Assembly: GCA_022797115.1 (NCBI GenBank)
Contig: JAAWKB010000011.1
Span: 1-38,489, forward strand
Direction of reading: 5' to 3'
Origin: Oscillospiraceae bacterium
GTDB taxonomy: Bacteria; Bacillota; Clostridia; Oscillospirales; Oscillospiraceae
DNA: 38,489 nt
The position numbers and the translations under genes are program-made. Numbering within the stretch: the stretch's first letter is position 1; every line of letters begins with the position of its first letter. The notes under the pieces were generated by a model. The model ran no database searches, had not been told where the DNA came from, and saw only the letters and a program-made list of their open reading frames with translations. Below are positions 16,830-26,014 of this stretch, one piece after another.

Positions 16830-19124
16830 ATGCAACCGACCCTGTGCACGAGATGTAAGAAACGGGTGGCCGTGGTCTTTATCTCAAAGATTGAAAAAGG
16901 CGAGACGGTCAACGAGGGCTTGTGCCTGAAATGCGCCAAGGACCTGGGACTCCCCCAGGTAAACGATATGATGCGCCGCATGGGCATCACAGACGAGGAT
17001 CTGGACACCATTTCCGATGAGATGATGCACGCGTTCGGCGGCGCGGAGAGTATGGAGGGCCTCATCCCCCGGGAGGACGAGGACGACGACAGCGAGGACG
17101 GGAAGACGGCAACCTTCCCCTTCCTCAACCGCCTCTTCGGCGGAGGCGGCGAGCCCGCCGCCCCCAGCGAGGGCAGGAGCCATGAGGGCAAGGAGCGGAA
17201 GGCGGAGAAGACGCCCAAGCGGAAATACCTGGACAGCTACTGCATCAACCTGACCGAGCGGGCCCGCTCCGGCAAGCTGGATAAGCTGGTGGGCCGGGAG
17301 CAGGAGATCGAGCGGGTGATCCAGATCCTCAACCGCCGCCAGAAGAACAACCCCTGCCTCATCGGCGAGCCCGGCGTGGGCAAAACCGCCATTGCCGAGG
17401 GGCTGGCCCAGCGCATTGCCAACCGTGAGGTCCCCTTCAAGCTGCGGGACAAGGAGGTCTACCTGCTGGACCTGACGGCCCTGGTGGCGGGCACCCAGTT
17501 CCGCGGCCAGTTCGAGAGCCGGATGAAGGGCCTCATTGAGGAAATCCGCAAGTGCGGCAATGTCATCCTGGTCATTGACGAGGTACACAATATTGTCGGC
17601 GCGGGGGACGCCGAGGGCAGCATGAACGCGGCCAACATCCTCAAGCCCGCCCTGAGCCGTGGGGAAATCCAGGTCATCGGCGCCACCACCTTCACTGAAT
17701 ACCGCAAGCACATTGAGAAGGACACCGCCCTGGAGCGGCGTTTCCAGCCGGTGACGGTGAACGAGCCCAATGTGGAGGACACCATGGCCATCCTGCGGGG
17801 GATTGCCCACTACTATGAGACCTTCCACGGGGTAAAGATCCCCGAGGGCATCCTGCGCCAGGCGGTGCTCCTCAGCGAGCGGTATATCACCGACCGTTTC
17901 CTGCCGGACAAGGCCATCGACCTGATCGACGAGGCCTGCTCGGACATGAACCTGAAGGACGCCAACATCAACCGGCGGCAGGAGATCAGCCGGGAAATTT
18001 CGGACTACGCCAAGGAGCAGGAGCTCCTGGAGGCCGCCGAGGAACCCAATTTTGAGCGTCTGGCGGAGATCAAGAGCCGCCAGCTCCAGCTCCAGACCGA
18101 GCAGGATGCGCTCAGCGCCCAAGGGGAACCCCAGCTGACCATGGACAACCTGGCCCGGGTCATCGAGCTGTGGACCAAGATCCCGGCCAGCAAAATCCGG
18201 GAGGAGGAATTCAAGCGCCTGAGCGAGCTGGACCAGCGGCTGCGCGAGAAGATCGTGGGACAGGACGAGGCGATTGCCGCCGTCTCCGCCGCGATCCGCC
18301 GCAACCGGGTGGGCATCTCCCCCAAGCACAAGCCGGTAAGCTTCATCTTCGTAGGCAGCACCGGCGTGGGCAAAACGGAGCTGGTCAAGCAGCTGGCCGA
18401 GGACCTGTTCAACGCGCCGGAGAGCCTGATCCGTCTGGATATGTCCGAGTTTATGGAGAAGCATTCCGTCTCCCGCATCATCGGCTCGCCCCCGGGCTAT
18501 GTGGGCTACGACGAGGCGGGGCAGCTGACAGAGAAGATCCGCCGCAAGCCCTACTCCGTGGTCCTCTTTGACGAGATTGAAAAGGCCCATCCAGACGTGC
18601 TCAACGTCCTGCTCCAGATCCTGGATGACGGCCAGATCACCGACGCCCACGGGCGGAAGGTGAACTTTGAGAATACCGTCATTGTCATGACCTCCAACGC
18701 TGGCAGCGACCGGAAGGAGGGGACGGTGGGCTTCAATAAGAGCGTCAACGAGCAGGGGAAGGACCGGGCGATGAAAGCCCTCCAGCAGTTCTTACGGCCG
18801 GAGTTCATCAACCGCGTGGACGAAATCGTCTACTTCAACAAGCTCACCGAGGAAAACTTCCTGCCGATTGCCCGGCTGATGCTCGACGAGCTGAAGGCCA
18901 GCATGAAGGAGAAGGGGCTCAACCTGAGCTACGACGACGAGCTGGTGAAATACCTGGTGAATCAGTCCTACTCCGCCACCTATGGTGCGCGGAACCTGCG
19001 CCGCACCATCCAGAAAGAGGTGGAGGATGCGCTGGCTGCGGAGATCATCAACAGCTTTGACCACCCCATCAGCCAGATTGCCGCGACGGCCGAGGATGGG
19101 AAAGTGGTGCTGCGCTCCCTGTAG
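16830..19124 (+). CDS. clpE: ClpE-like AAA+ unfoldase with N-terminal zinc finger
   Basis: A 764-residue Class I Clp ATPase. Instead of Clp_N repeats it begins with a four-cysteine zinc finger, CTRC at 6-9 and CLKC at 32-35, the hallmark of ClpE. An acidic, Gly-rich linker (80-130) leads to D1 (Walker A GEPGVGKT 179-186, Walker B 245-251), a short middle region with a UVR-like stretch (about 400-425), and D2 (Walker A GSTGVGKT 509-516, Walker B about 577-582). TVGF near 632-635 is the ClpP-docking loop. In Bacillus ClpE is heat-induced under CtsR and helps disaggregate and degrade proteins; here no CtsR heptads are seen, though an AT-rich palindrome (GAAAATTTTC, 16727-16736) lies upstream. 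GGAGG precedes the ATG. It runs opposite to clpC about 10 kb away. Confidence 0.9.
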   Translation: MQPTLCTRCKKRVAVVFISKIEKGETVNEGLCLKCAKDLGLPQVNDMMRRMGITDEDLDTISDEMMHAFGGAESMEGLIPREDEDDDSEDGKTATFPFLNRLFGGGGEPAAPSEGRSHEGKERKAEKTPKRKYLDSYCINLTERARSGKLDKLVGREQEIERVIQILNRRQKNNPCLIGEPGVGKTAIAEGLAQRIANREVPFKLRDKEVYLLDLTALVAGTQFRGQFESRMKGLIEEIRKCGNVILVIDEVHNIVGAGDAEGSMNAANILKPALSRGEIQVIGATTFTEYRKHIEKDTALERRFQPVTVNEPNVEDTMAILRGIAHYYETFHGVKIPEGILRQAVLLSERYITDRFLPDKAIDLIDEACSDMNLKDANINRRQEISREISDYAKEQELLEAAEEPNFERLAEIKSRQLQLQTEQDALSAQGEPQLTMDNLARVIELWTKIPASKIREEEFKRLSELDQRLREKIVGQDEAIAAVSAAIRRNRVGISPKHKPVSFIFVGSTGVGKTELVKQLAEDLFNAPESLIRLDMSEFMEKHSVSRIIGSPPGYVGYDEAGQLTEKIRRKPYSVVLFDEIEKAHPDVLNVLLQILDDGQITDAHGRKVNFENTVIVMTSNAGSDRKEGTVGFNKSVNEQGKDRAMKALQQFLRPEFINRVDEIVYFNKLTEENFLPIARLMLDELKASMKEKGLNLSYDDELVKYLVNQSYSATYGARNLRRTIQKEVEDALAAEIINSFDHPISQIAATAEDGKVVLRSL

Positions 19125-19161
19125 GCCGCGCTGTGTGAAGGATGTGTGAAGGAGATAAGTC

Positions 19162-19380
19162 ATGCTGACGACGTTGTTCCGCAAGGATATTGAGCCCCGG
19201 TGCGCATACTGCGCCAAGGGCAGTATGATCAATGACCGGGAGGTCATCTGCTCCAGGAAGGGTGTCGTGGCTATGGAGTACCACTGCGGGCGGTTCCGGT
19301 ACGACCCCTTCAAGCGGGTCCCGCCCCGTCCGGTAAAGCTGCAAACCTCCCGCCTGACAGAAGAGGATTTTGCAATCTAG
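19162..19380 (+). CDS. Small four-cysteine protein, probable zinc binder
   Basis: A 72-residue protein with Cys 14, 17, 30 and 42 (CAYC, then IC and HC), probably one zinc site. I do not recognise a named family, but the size, composition and strong AAGGAG-type ribosome site argue it is real. It lies 37 bp after the ClpE-like gene on the same strand and is followed at once by a strong terminator, so it should share the clpE transcript. An adaptor or regulatory role for ClpE is possible by association only. Confidence 0.75.
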   Translation: MLTTLFRKDIEPRCAYCAKGSMINDREVICSRKGVVAMEYHCGRFRYDPFKRVPPRPVKLQTSRLTEEDFAI

Positions 19381-19423
19381 CAAACGGCCAGCCGCCGGCA
19401 TTTTGCCGGCGGCTGGCTGTTTG
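19381..19423 (+). terminator. Terminator ending the clpE transcript
   Basis: A 13-bp perfect stem (GCCAGCCGCCGGC / GCCGGCGGCTGGC) with loop ATTTT, extended by an outer CAAAC / GTTTG pairing, begins right after the stop codon of the small cysteine protein. It lacks a long T run. Confidence 0.75.
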
Positions 19424-19444
19424 TCTGCCTCTGGCGGGGCGGGC

Positions 19445-19472
19445 ACCTCCCGCAGGGCAGATGCATAGGATG
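19445..19472 (+). promoter_or_regulatory. Possible late-sporulation (SigK-like) promoter of cwlJ
   Basis: ACC at 19445-19447, 16 bp, then CATA at 19464-19467. This resembles the mother-cell SigK pattern (AC, 16-17 bp, CATAnnnTA), which would fit spore-coat genes. The element is short and degenerate, so confidence is low. Confidence 0.3.
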
Positions 19473-19495
19473 GTTGTGACCAGGAGTGTGATGTT

Positions 19496-19936
19496 ATGGC
19501 TTATTCTGACAGAGAGCTGCTGGCCCGCCTGATTGAGTGCGAGGCCGGCGGGGAGGGGACGAACGGGATGAAGGCGGTAGCCGGTGTGGTGATGAACCGC
19601 GTCCATGCCCCAGGGGGCGAGTATGCCCGCGTAGGGCAGGGCAGCATCCGCAATATTATTTTCCAGCCTTACCAGTTCGTCTGTGCCAGCGAGACCGAGG
19701 GGGGCGCATACAACCCGCAGAACATCTACAATATGCGGCCCGAGGCAATCCACTATGAGATTGCCGATTGGGCCATTGCGGGCAACCGCCTGCCGGATGT
19801 GGCGGACTCCCTCTGGTTTTACAACCCCTTCAGTCCCGACTGCCGCAGCAGATTCCCCTCCAATGTGGGCTACTGGCAAACCCGCATCGGGGATCATTGC
19901 TTCTACAACCCAACAAACGCCTATTATGACACATGA
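19496..19936 (+). CDS. cwlJ: Spore cortex-lytic hydrolase, CwlJ/SleB catalytic family
   Basis: A 146-residue enzyme made only of the Hydrolase_2 catalytic domain: ARLIECEAGGEG near the start with the conserved Glu, GMKAVAGVVMNRV, NIIFQPYQFVCAS, and the C-terminal VGYWQTRIGDHCFYNP. It has no signal peptide or peptidoglycan-binding domain, which distinguishes CwlJ from SleB. CwlJ degrades the muramic-lactam-containing cortex during spore germination and sits in the spore coat region. The pairing with gerQ directly downstream strengthens the call. AGGAG lies nine bases upstream of the ATG. Confidence 0.9.
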   Translation: MAYSDRELLARLIECEAGGEGTNGMKAVAGVVMNRVHAPGGEYARVGQGSIRNIIFQPYQFVCASETEGGAYNPQNIYNMRPEAIHYEIADWAIAGNRLPDVADSLWFYNPFSPDCRSRFPSNVGYWQTRIGDHCFYNPTNAYYDT

Positions 19937-19964
19937 AACCCAGAACAAGGAGGAGTGGATCGAG

Positions 19965-20567
19965 ATGCATCAGAACGACCAGACCATGCGTATGGCAGCA
20001 AGCGGAGAGCTCCGCCCGCCCATGAGTGCGCCGGACGAGACCGGGATGCGTATGCCGCCGGAGGCCGCCAGTACCATGAATAACAGCTGGGTCTATGGCG
20101 ACCCCAGCCTGGGCTATGCCGGGCAGCTGCCGCCCGGCGGCGCGGAGAGCTTCACCGTATCCGTCAGGGAGCCCGCGCCTATCCAGGGCATGAACAGCGA
20201 GGGCAGGCTGGAGGAGATCTCCAGCGCCGCCGCCCAAAGCCAGCGGATGAAAAACCCCGTCGATATGGAGGGCACCCATATGCCCGCCAATGCCAGCGAA
20301 GCCTACCAGGCGTCACTGCGGAGCCTTCTGAACCGGAATGTAGGCTATTTCGTTGTGGCGACCTTCCAGATCGGGCCGCAGCAGTCCGTGACTTGGCAGG
20401 GAATCCTCCACACCGTAGGCAGCGACTATATCGTGCTCTTCCAGCCAGACTATGAACGCTACATCTCCGGGGACCTGTATTCCCTGAAATTCGTCCAGTT
20501 CCACAATGTCAAGGGCGTCCCCTATTGCGCTGCCGCCCAGAGCTGGCAGGGCCAGAGCAATTTTTAA
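19965..20567 (+). CDS. gerQ: Spore coat protein GerQ
   Basis: A 200-residue protein. Residues 1-105 are Met/Pro/Gly/Ser-rich and look disordered; the C-terminal part (about 110-190) matches the GerQ domain: a helix with LLNRNVGYFVVATF, then short beta strands ending in SGDLYSLKFVQFHN. In Bacillus GerQ is needed to place CwlJ in the coat and becomes cross-linked there. It follows cwlJ by 28 bp, with AAGGAGGAG nine bases before the ATG at 19965; longer in-frame extensions overlap cwlJ and lack a ribosome site. Confidence 0.85.
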   Translation: MHQNDQTMRMAASGELRPPMSAPDETGMRMPPEAASTMNNSWVYGDPSLGYAGQLPPGGAESFTVSVREPAPIQGMNSEGRLEEISSAAAQSQRMKNPVDMEGTHMPANASEAYQASLRSLLNRNVGYFVVATFQIGPQQSVTWQGILHTVGSDYIVLFQPDYERYISGDLYSLKFVQFHNVKGVPYCAAAQSWQGQSNF

Positions 20568-20596
20568 ACATACGCACCCATTGCGGCCATCGCAGA

Positions 20597-20633
20597 GTCT
20601 GGGCCTCCGTGACATTGTCACGGAGGCCCAGAC
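20597..20633. terminator. Long perfect hairpin between convergent gerQ and cls
   Basis: A 17-bp perfect stem (GTCTGGGCCTCCGTGAC / GTCACGGAGGCCCAGAC) with a three-base loop, ATT, lies between two genes that end towards each other. Neither side has a T run, so it is either a U-poor bidirectional terminator or an RNA 3'-end stabiliser. Confidence 0.65.
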
Positions 20634-20675
20634 CATGTGCTCCCGCCTTGGGCAAGCCCATAGGAAGGACGCAGC

Positions 20676-22256
20676 CTACATCAGCGGCGCCAGAGGCCGG
20701 AGCAGCCATCCGAGCAGCCGCCGCCCCAGCCGGTCATGCCGGCAGCTCTCCACGGTCATCCGCTGGCACTTTCCCAGCGTCTGCTGGAAATCCGCCTCCA
20801 CCGCGCCCACCACCGGAGCGCCGTAGAACAGCGCCGCACACTCAAAGTGGAGGTACAGGCTGCGGTAGTCCAGGTTGATGCTCCCCACCACCGCCGTGTC
20901 GCCGTCGCTGACAAAGCTCTTGGCGTGGATGAAGCCGGGGGTGTACTCATAGATCTGCACGCCCCCCTCGATCAGCCCCCGGTAGTACGACTTTGTCACC
21001 GCAAATACCGCCCGCTTGTCCGGCTGGGATGGGACGATCAGCTTTACATCTACCCCCCGCTTGGCGGCAAAGGTCAGGGCGGTGGCCATCTCATGGTCGA
21101 TAATCAGGTAGGGCGTCATGATGTGGACGTACTCCGTGGCCCGGTTGAGGATGTCCATATACACCATTTCCCCCATATTTTCCCGGTGGAAGGGGCTGTC
21201 GCCGTAGGGGATCACCCAGCCGGCCCCCTCTGCCGGGACGGAGGCGTCCAGATAGCGGGCGTAGTCCTCATCCTCCCAGGCGGAGACGTTCCACATCTGT
21301 AAAAACATCAGCGTAAAGCTGCGCACGGCCTCGCCCGTGACCATCACAGCTGTGTCCTTCCAGTGGCCGTGGAGGGTCTTGCGGTTGATATATTCGTCCG
21401 CCAGGTTGATCCCGCCAGTGAACGCGGCTCGCCCGTCCACCACCAGGATTTTCCGGTGATCCCGGTTGTTGTAGTGGGTGGATACCAGGGGCCGCAGGGG
21501 CGCGTACATCTTGCAGCGGATGCCCAGCTTCTCCAGCTTCTTAGGGTACTGGTAGGGCAGACGCCCCACTGCGCAGGTCCCGTCGTACATCACCCGCACC
21601 TCCACGCCCTCCAGCGCCTTCCGCTCCAGCACACTGAGGATGCGGCCCCACATGTAGCCCTCCTCCACAATGAAATATTCCAAAAAGATGAACGACTCCG
21701 CCCCCTCCAGCTGCGCTAGGATCGCCTCCAGGGCAGCCTCCCCGATGGGCAGGTAGGCTGCGTTGGAGTTCTCGTAGGCGGACCAGCCGCCGCTGCGCTC
21801 CATATATGCCGCCAGGCCCGCGAAGCCCGGGTCCCGCTCCCGCAGGCGCTGGAGCATCTCCGGCCTGGGTGGGGCGAACGAGGCGGTCTGGGCAGCGATC
21901 TCCTCCAGCCGCCGCTTGGCCAGCCGGTGGCCCAGCTCCGTCTCCACATAGAGGTAAAAGAGCGCGGCAAACACGGGGAACAGCATAATCAGAAGAATCC
22001 AGGTGATCTTTCCAGCCGGGTTGCCTGGTTTGTTCACCACCATCAACGCCACCACCAGGGACAGCAGCATGGACCCGCCATAATAGATATACTTCCCCAG
22101 CCGAAAGAAGCCGAAAAACAGCAGCGCCACCTGGAGTGCCAGCAGGACGATAATCACCGCCGTGCGGCCAAAGGCCAGATGGAACAGGCCGCGTTTCCCC
22201 TTGTTGAGCAGCAGCACCGTGTCCTTATCCAACGAGCTCATCTTTTCTCCAGCCAT
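20676..22256 (-). CDS. cls: Cardiolipin synthase
   Basis: A 526-residue phospholipase D-family membrane enzyme that joins phosphatidylglycerol molecules to make cardiolipin. Hydrophobic segments at about 31-50, 58-75 and 84-103 anchor it, followed by two HKD catalytic motifs: H267-x-K269-x4-D274 (HRKILVVD) with GGINLADEY, and H444-x-K446-x4-D451 (HAKSFVSD) with GSINLDYRS. Length and order are normal for bacterial Cls. AAAGGAGG lies only four bases from the ATG at 22256, so the ATG five codons later (Met6) may be the true start. A promoter is visible upstream and the gene stands alone. Confidence 0.93.
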   Translation of the reverse strand: MAGEKMSSLDKDTVLLLNKGKRGLFHLAFGRTAVIIVLLALQVALLFFGFFRLGKYIYYGGSMLLSLVVALMVVNKPGNPAGKITWILLIMLFPVFAALFYLYVETELGHRLAKRRLEEIAAQTASFAPPRPEMLQRLRERDPGFAGLAAYMERSGGWSAYENSNAAYLPIGEAALEAILAQLEGAESFIFLEYFIVEEGYMWGRILSVLERKALEGVEVRVMYDGTCAVGRLPYQYPKKLEKLGIRCKMYAPLRPLVSTHYNNRDHRKILVVDGRAAFTGGINLADEYINRKTLHGHWKDTAVMVTGEAVRSFTLMFLQMWNVSAWEDEDYARYLDASVPAEGAGWVIPYGDSPFHRENMGEMVYMDILNRATEYVHIMTPYLIIDHEMATALTFAAKRGVDVKLIVPSQPDKRAVFAVTKSYYRGLIEGGVQIYEYTPGFIHAKSFVSDGDTAVVGSINLDYRSLYLHFECAALFYGAPVVGAVEADFQQTLGKCQRMTVESCRHDRLGRRLLGWLLRPLAPLM

Positions 22257-22301
22257 GGGGCCTCCTTTCTATGCCTGTCCTAACGGTTTCTTTATATGCC
22301 T

Positions 22302-22330
22302 ATCATAGCACAGCTTCCCCGCCGCCGCAA
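22302..22330 (-). promoter_or_regulatory. Promoter of the cardiolipin synthase gene
   Basis: On the minus strand TTGCGG (22330-22325), a 17-bp spacer and TATGAT (22307-22302), about 45 bp upstream of the start codon. Confidence 0.55.
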
Positions 22331-22395
22331 GGCCCTCTCCGGAGCGGGCGCGCACAAGAGCGGCCATCAAGTTGAACAGCCAGGAAAAAGCGGCA

Positions 22396-22434
22396 GAAGG
22401 ATGCGGCCAAAACCGGGATAAGGCCGCATCCTTC
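22396..22434 (-). terminator. Terminator of the MMPL / solenoid protein operon
   Basis: A 13-bp perfect stem (GAAGGATGCGGCC / GGCCGCATCCTTC) about 46 bp past the stop of the minus-strand surface protein gene, followed in that direction by TGCCGCTTTTT. Confidence 0.65.
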
Positions 22435-22480
22435 ATAGATAGAAGAATCCTATATGGGCAAGCCGTGGACACTACAGGTT

Positions 22481-25400
22481 CTAAGCCGCCTTGGGATGCC
22501 TGCGGTGCTTTTTCCGCCATACCAGCACAGCAGCCGCAGCGGCGGCCAGCCCCGCCGGGAACAGTAGAACCAGGGCAGAACGCTCCTGGGCCGGCGCGGT
22601 GCAGTAGATGCCGGACAGGCCATCCATGGACAGCAGCAGGTACTGCCCGTTGGCCTCGGCCGTCACCTTCCGCCACCCGCTGTCCGTGTACTGCCAGACA
22701 GCGCCGCCCTTTCCGGCCAGAAGCCGTAGGGGGACCTGGGCAGAGGCGTCCAGGTCCGTTCCCGTGAGGGAGATTTCCCAGACGGGGCTCCCCTCCGCCG
22801 CCGGGGGCGGCGTCCGGGTACCCTGGTACACATGGAGAACTGCGTCCTCCGTAAACCGGCCCTCGGCCAGAGCCAGGGACAGGCCCGCCTCCGTCGTCTC
22901 CTGGCTGGCCACCAGGGCCGCCCAGGGGGTATAGACAGCCTCCACCGTCACATCAGAGCACAGCCCGGAGGTGTCAAAGGACGGCCAGCGGCCATAGTAC
23001 CCCGCCTTCTCCGGCGGAACCGGCAGGGGGATGCGGCTGAGGTCCTGCCCATACTGGAAGGGGATGGACGCGGCAGCGGCCCCATCGGCCAAAAGGGTCA
23101 GGGTAAAGGAGGTGAACTCCTCCGGGATATTCGCCTCCCCGCAGAGCGCGGCATATTCGATGGGCTCCGCCACACCCGCATAGCTCACCCCGTCAATCCC
23201 GGCTGTGCCGGTGTCTACAAAGCGGTTGCCGGTGATACGGCCGCCTTCCAGATCCGCGCTCCCCGCCACAGCCCCCGTCCGTCCGGAGGCCCCGGTTATC
23301 GTGACAATCGCCCGGCATCCATGCAGGCGGGCCGCCCACCCGGCGATGCCGCCCACGTCGTTCCCGCCGGAGAGGCTGCACTTGGCGAAGCTCTCCCGGA
23401 TGGCGGCATCCGACCACCCGGCAATACCGCCCACATAGCTGCCGCTGGCGCTGGATACGCCGCCGTAGTTCTCGCAGGACGCCAAAGCCCCCAGGTCCAT
23501 CCGGCCCACAACGCCGCCGGCGCAGTCCTTTTTTGCTGTCACAGCGCCCCGGTTCACATTCTCCAGCAGCACAGCCTTCGTCTCATAGGTGCTGCCCAGG
23601 GAAAACCGCTGGATATCGTCCTCCGGGTCCAGATCGTAGTCAATGGCCATAGTCCCCGCCACGCCGCCCACATTCCGGTCCCCGTCCACAGGGCCGGTGT
23701 TGGTACACAGGGTAATCTTGCCCTCCCGGGCATCAGCAATGCTCTGATCCGAGCTGTCGGAGATGACCTCCGGCTCCTGTACGCCCTCGCGCACCTGCTC
23801 CGCCGCATCCAGCAGCAGGTCGGTGATGACGCTGAACTGGCGGGTAATGCCCCGCAGATCCTCCGAAAGGGAGCCCTGCGCGCCGTCCACCTCCGCATGG
23901 AGGCCCTCCATCTCCTTGGAGAGGCTGGTCACGGCGTCATAGAGGCCGTCGCCGTCCTCCCGGAAGCTGTCCCCCAGAGGGCGGAGGGTCACGGGACCGC
24001 CCCGGCGCAGTTCGTCCACGGCCCCGCCCATGGCCTCAAAGGCATTCTCCAACCGCCCGCCGATCCCGGCGGTGATATTGGATGCACCCCGCAGGGCGTC
24101 AAGCGCGTCCCCCATGGGGCCGGAGATCTCCCCCGCCCCTTCGGCGGCACGCCCCAGGGCCTCCATGGCGGCGGAGAAGGACCGGGCGGCGGCACGGAGC
24201 TCCGCCATTGCGTTACCCGTCCCTGCCAGGCTGTCCCGCAGGGCCTCCCAGTGGAATTCCGTATTCTGCGTCAGCACGGCGAGACTCTCCCCCGCCTGGC
24301 CGGCGGCGGCCCCCATAGCGGCCATGGCCGCCTCCAGCTCCTCCATGGCCCGGAGGGCCTCAGTGGAGGTGAGCGCCGCCAAGGCATCCCGGAGGGCCTG
24401 GCTGAAGCCGGAGGGCGTCTCCCAGGGGGCGGGGAGGGTGTCCAGCATCCCCTGGAGGGCATCCCGCAGGATACCCAGCAGTTGTGCGGAGGCCTCCCCC
24501 GCCTGGGACAGGGCCGTCCCAAGGTCGGAGACCGCAGCAGCCAGCTCCGCCAGCGCCTGCCGCTCCGCTGCCGGGTCCCTGTGGACAACAGCATCCTGGA
24601 GGCGGCGGAGCGCGGAGCGCAGTCCGTCCACAGCCCCCTCCATGGCCCCGCCCGCCTGCTCCAGCCGCTGGGCAGCCCGGGCGGCGGCAGCGGCCACATC
24701 CTGCCCGATGGCCCCGGCATCCGCCAGGGCGTCCAGGGCCTCGTCCAGCCGGCCGCACAGGTCGTCAATCCGGCCCGCCGCGTCTGCCAAGTCGTCCAGG
24801 CCAGGGGCGGCCCGGTCCAGTGCGGCGGTGACGGCGGCGCTGAGGGAATTGATTTCCTCTACATTGCCGTCAACAAAGCCAGTGGTCTGCTCTAACAGGG
24901 AGCGGGAGCGATCCCTGGCATCGTCCGTGTAGCTGCCCAGGGCGGTCAGCCGCTGGGAAATCCGGCTGCTGTGGGCATCCGCGCCGTCCAGAGACTGATT
25001 GATAAGGCTGTCCAGCACATCCAGCTCCCGGTCCAGCCGGTCCAGCGTCTCCGTGCCCGGGTTCCAGATCACGTCCGGCTCCGCCTGGCCCGTGATGCCG
25101 CCCACGTCCTTGCGGCCGCAGACTGCGCCGCTGTTGGTACAGCCGGCCATGTAGCCGCTCTGACGGCCCGCCACGCCGCCCACATTGTAGCCCACATGGG
25201 GATAGCCCACCGCGCCGGTATTGGCGCAGCTCTGCACCACGCCATGGCTCAGCCCTACAATACCGCCGGTGTCGCTGTGGCTGGAGAGCAGCCCCTCCCC
25301 GGATTCACTGTCCTCCGATGCAGCCAGCTGCTCCAGCGGGGCCTCCGCCGCCAGATCCTGAAGCCGGATCTGGGCGTCAGGGCTGGCGGTGTTGACGCTG

Positions 25401-26014
25401 GCGGCGTTGGTACACTTGAGCAGGACCCCCAGGTTCTGCCCCGCCACGCCGCCGGCGGCGCTGCTGCCCAGGACCGCTCCGGATACGGCGCAGCCGGAGA
25501 CCTCGCCGCCCTCCCGGTTCAGCCCCACAATGCCGCCCACACTGCTCTCCCCCTGGACCGTGCCCCGGAAGCTGCACCCTTGGATGGAGCCGCTGTTCAC
25601 CCCGGCTACGGCCCCTACCTGGCAGGCGTTCCCAGCGGGGGCCGCCGTGCCGGTGAGATGCAGATCCCGCACCACGGCGCCGGTTTGCAGGTAGCGGAAG
25701 AATCCCACCGCCGGGCCCTCCCCGGCCAGGTGGAGATTGGAAATGGTGTGCCCCTGGCCGTCAAAGGTCCCCCCAAAGGTGGGGATGGGGGCAAAGTCAC
25801 AGCCGGCCAGATCCAGATCCGCAGCCAGCACCACTGTGCGGCCCTGGGACCAGGTGTCCAGGGTGCATTGCTTGCGCAGCGCCAGCAGATCCTCCACCGT
25901 GGAGATGGTCACAGCCTCCCCCTCTGCCCGGGCAATCCGCGTCCCGGGCAGGGCCGCGAGCAGGCAGAGGGCCAGCAGCAGGGCCAACGCCCGGTTTGCC
26001 ATTTGCTTTCTCAT
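22481..26014 (-). CDS. Exported solenoid protein with long helical insertion and C-terminal anchor
   Basis: A 1177-residue protein. A signal peptide (1-30) ends in ARA. Residues about 35-315 contain GLUG-type repeats typical of a beta-solenoid (VGAVAGVNSG, VGGIVGLNREGG, VGGVAGRQSG, VGGITGQ, each near C-x-N-x-G). A segment of about 440 residues (320-757), rich in Ala, Leu, Asp and Glu, then looks wholly alpha-helical and coiled-coil, and the solenoid repeats resume (CTNTGPVDGDRNVGGVAG, VGGIAGWS; about 760-955). A beta-rich region (about 970-1140), a hydrophobic helix (about 1147-1170) and a basic tail (RKKHRRHPK) follow. The ATG overlaps the stop of the MMPL gene (ATGA). The helical part recalls the YhgE/Pip type of long exported coils, but I cannot assign it. 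Function unknown; co-translation suggests a partner of the transporter. A longer in-frame extension upstream lies inside the MMPL gene and is rejected. Confidence 0.8.
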   Translation of the reverse strand: MRKQMANRALALLLALCLLAALPGTRIARAEGEAVTISTVEDLLALRKQCTLDTWSQGRTVVLAADLDLAGCDFAPIPTFGGTFDGQGHTISNLHLAGEGPAVGFFRYLQTGAVVRDLHLTGTAAPAGNACQVGAVAGVNSGSIQGCSFRGTVQGESSVGGIVGLNREGGEVSGCAVSGAVLGSSAAGGVAGQNLGVLLKCTNAASVNTASPDAQIRLQDLAAEAPLEQLAASEDSESGEGLLSSHSDTGGIVGLSHGVVQSCANTGAVGYPHVGYNVGGVAGRQSGYMAGCTNSGAVCGRKDVGGITGQAEPDVIWNPGTETLDRLDRELDVLDSLINQSLDGADAHSSRISQRLTALGSYTDDARDRSRSLLEQTTGFVDGNVEEINSLSAAVTAALDRAAPGLDDLADAAGRIDDLCGRLDEALDALADAGAIGQDVAAAAARAAQRLEQAGGAMEGAVDGLRSALRRLQDAVVHRDPAAERQALAELAAAVSDLGTALSQAGEASAQLLGILRDALQGMLDTLPAPWETPSGFSQALRDALAALTSTEALRAMEELEAAMAAMGAAAGQAGESLAVLTQNTEFHWEALRDSLAGTGNAMAELRAAARSFSAAMEALGRAAEGAGEISGPMGDALDALRGASNITAGIGGRLENAFEAMGGAVDELRRGGPVTLRPLGDSFREDGDGLYDAVTSLSKEMEGLHAEVDGAQGSLSEDLRGITRQFSVITDLLLDAAEQVREGVQEPEVISDSSDQSIADAREGKITLCTNTGPVDGDRNVGGVAGTMAIDYDLDPEDDIQRFSLGSTYETKAVLLENVNRGAVTAKKDCAGGVVGRMDLGALASCENYGGVSSASGSYVGGIAGWSDAAIRESFAKCSLSGGNDVGGIAGWAARLHGCRAIVTITGASGRTGAVAGSADLEGGRITGNRFVDTGTAGIDGVSYAGVAEPIEYAALCGEANIPEEFTSFTLTLLADGAAAASIPFQYGQDLSRIPLPVPPEKAGYYGRWPSFDTSGLCSDVTVEAVYTPWAALVASQETTEAGLSLALAEGRFTEDAVLHVYQGTRTPPPAAEGSPVWEISLTGTDLDASAQVPLRLLAGKGGAVWQYTDSGWRKVTAEANGQYLLLSMDGLSGIYCTAPAQERSALVLLFPAGLAAAAAAVLVWRKKHRRHPKAA

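Noticed and set aside
16884-18650. 588-codon open frame antisense to the ClpE-like gene
   Set aside because: It is the mirror of conserved ClpE coding sequence in GC-rich DNA, has no ribosome site, and its composition (Leu, Val, His, Gln, Gly-rich) is typical of an antisense shadow.
22832-24895. 687-codon open frame antisense to the solenoid protein
   Set aside because: Low-complexity Gly/Pro/Gln/Arg composition and no start signal; the opposite strand has a signal peptide, repeats and a membrane anchor in order.
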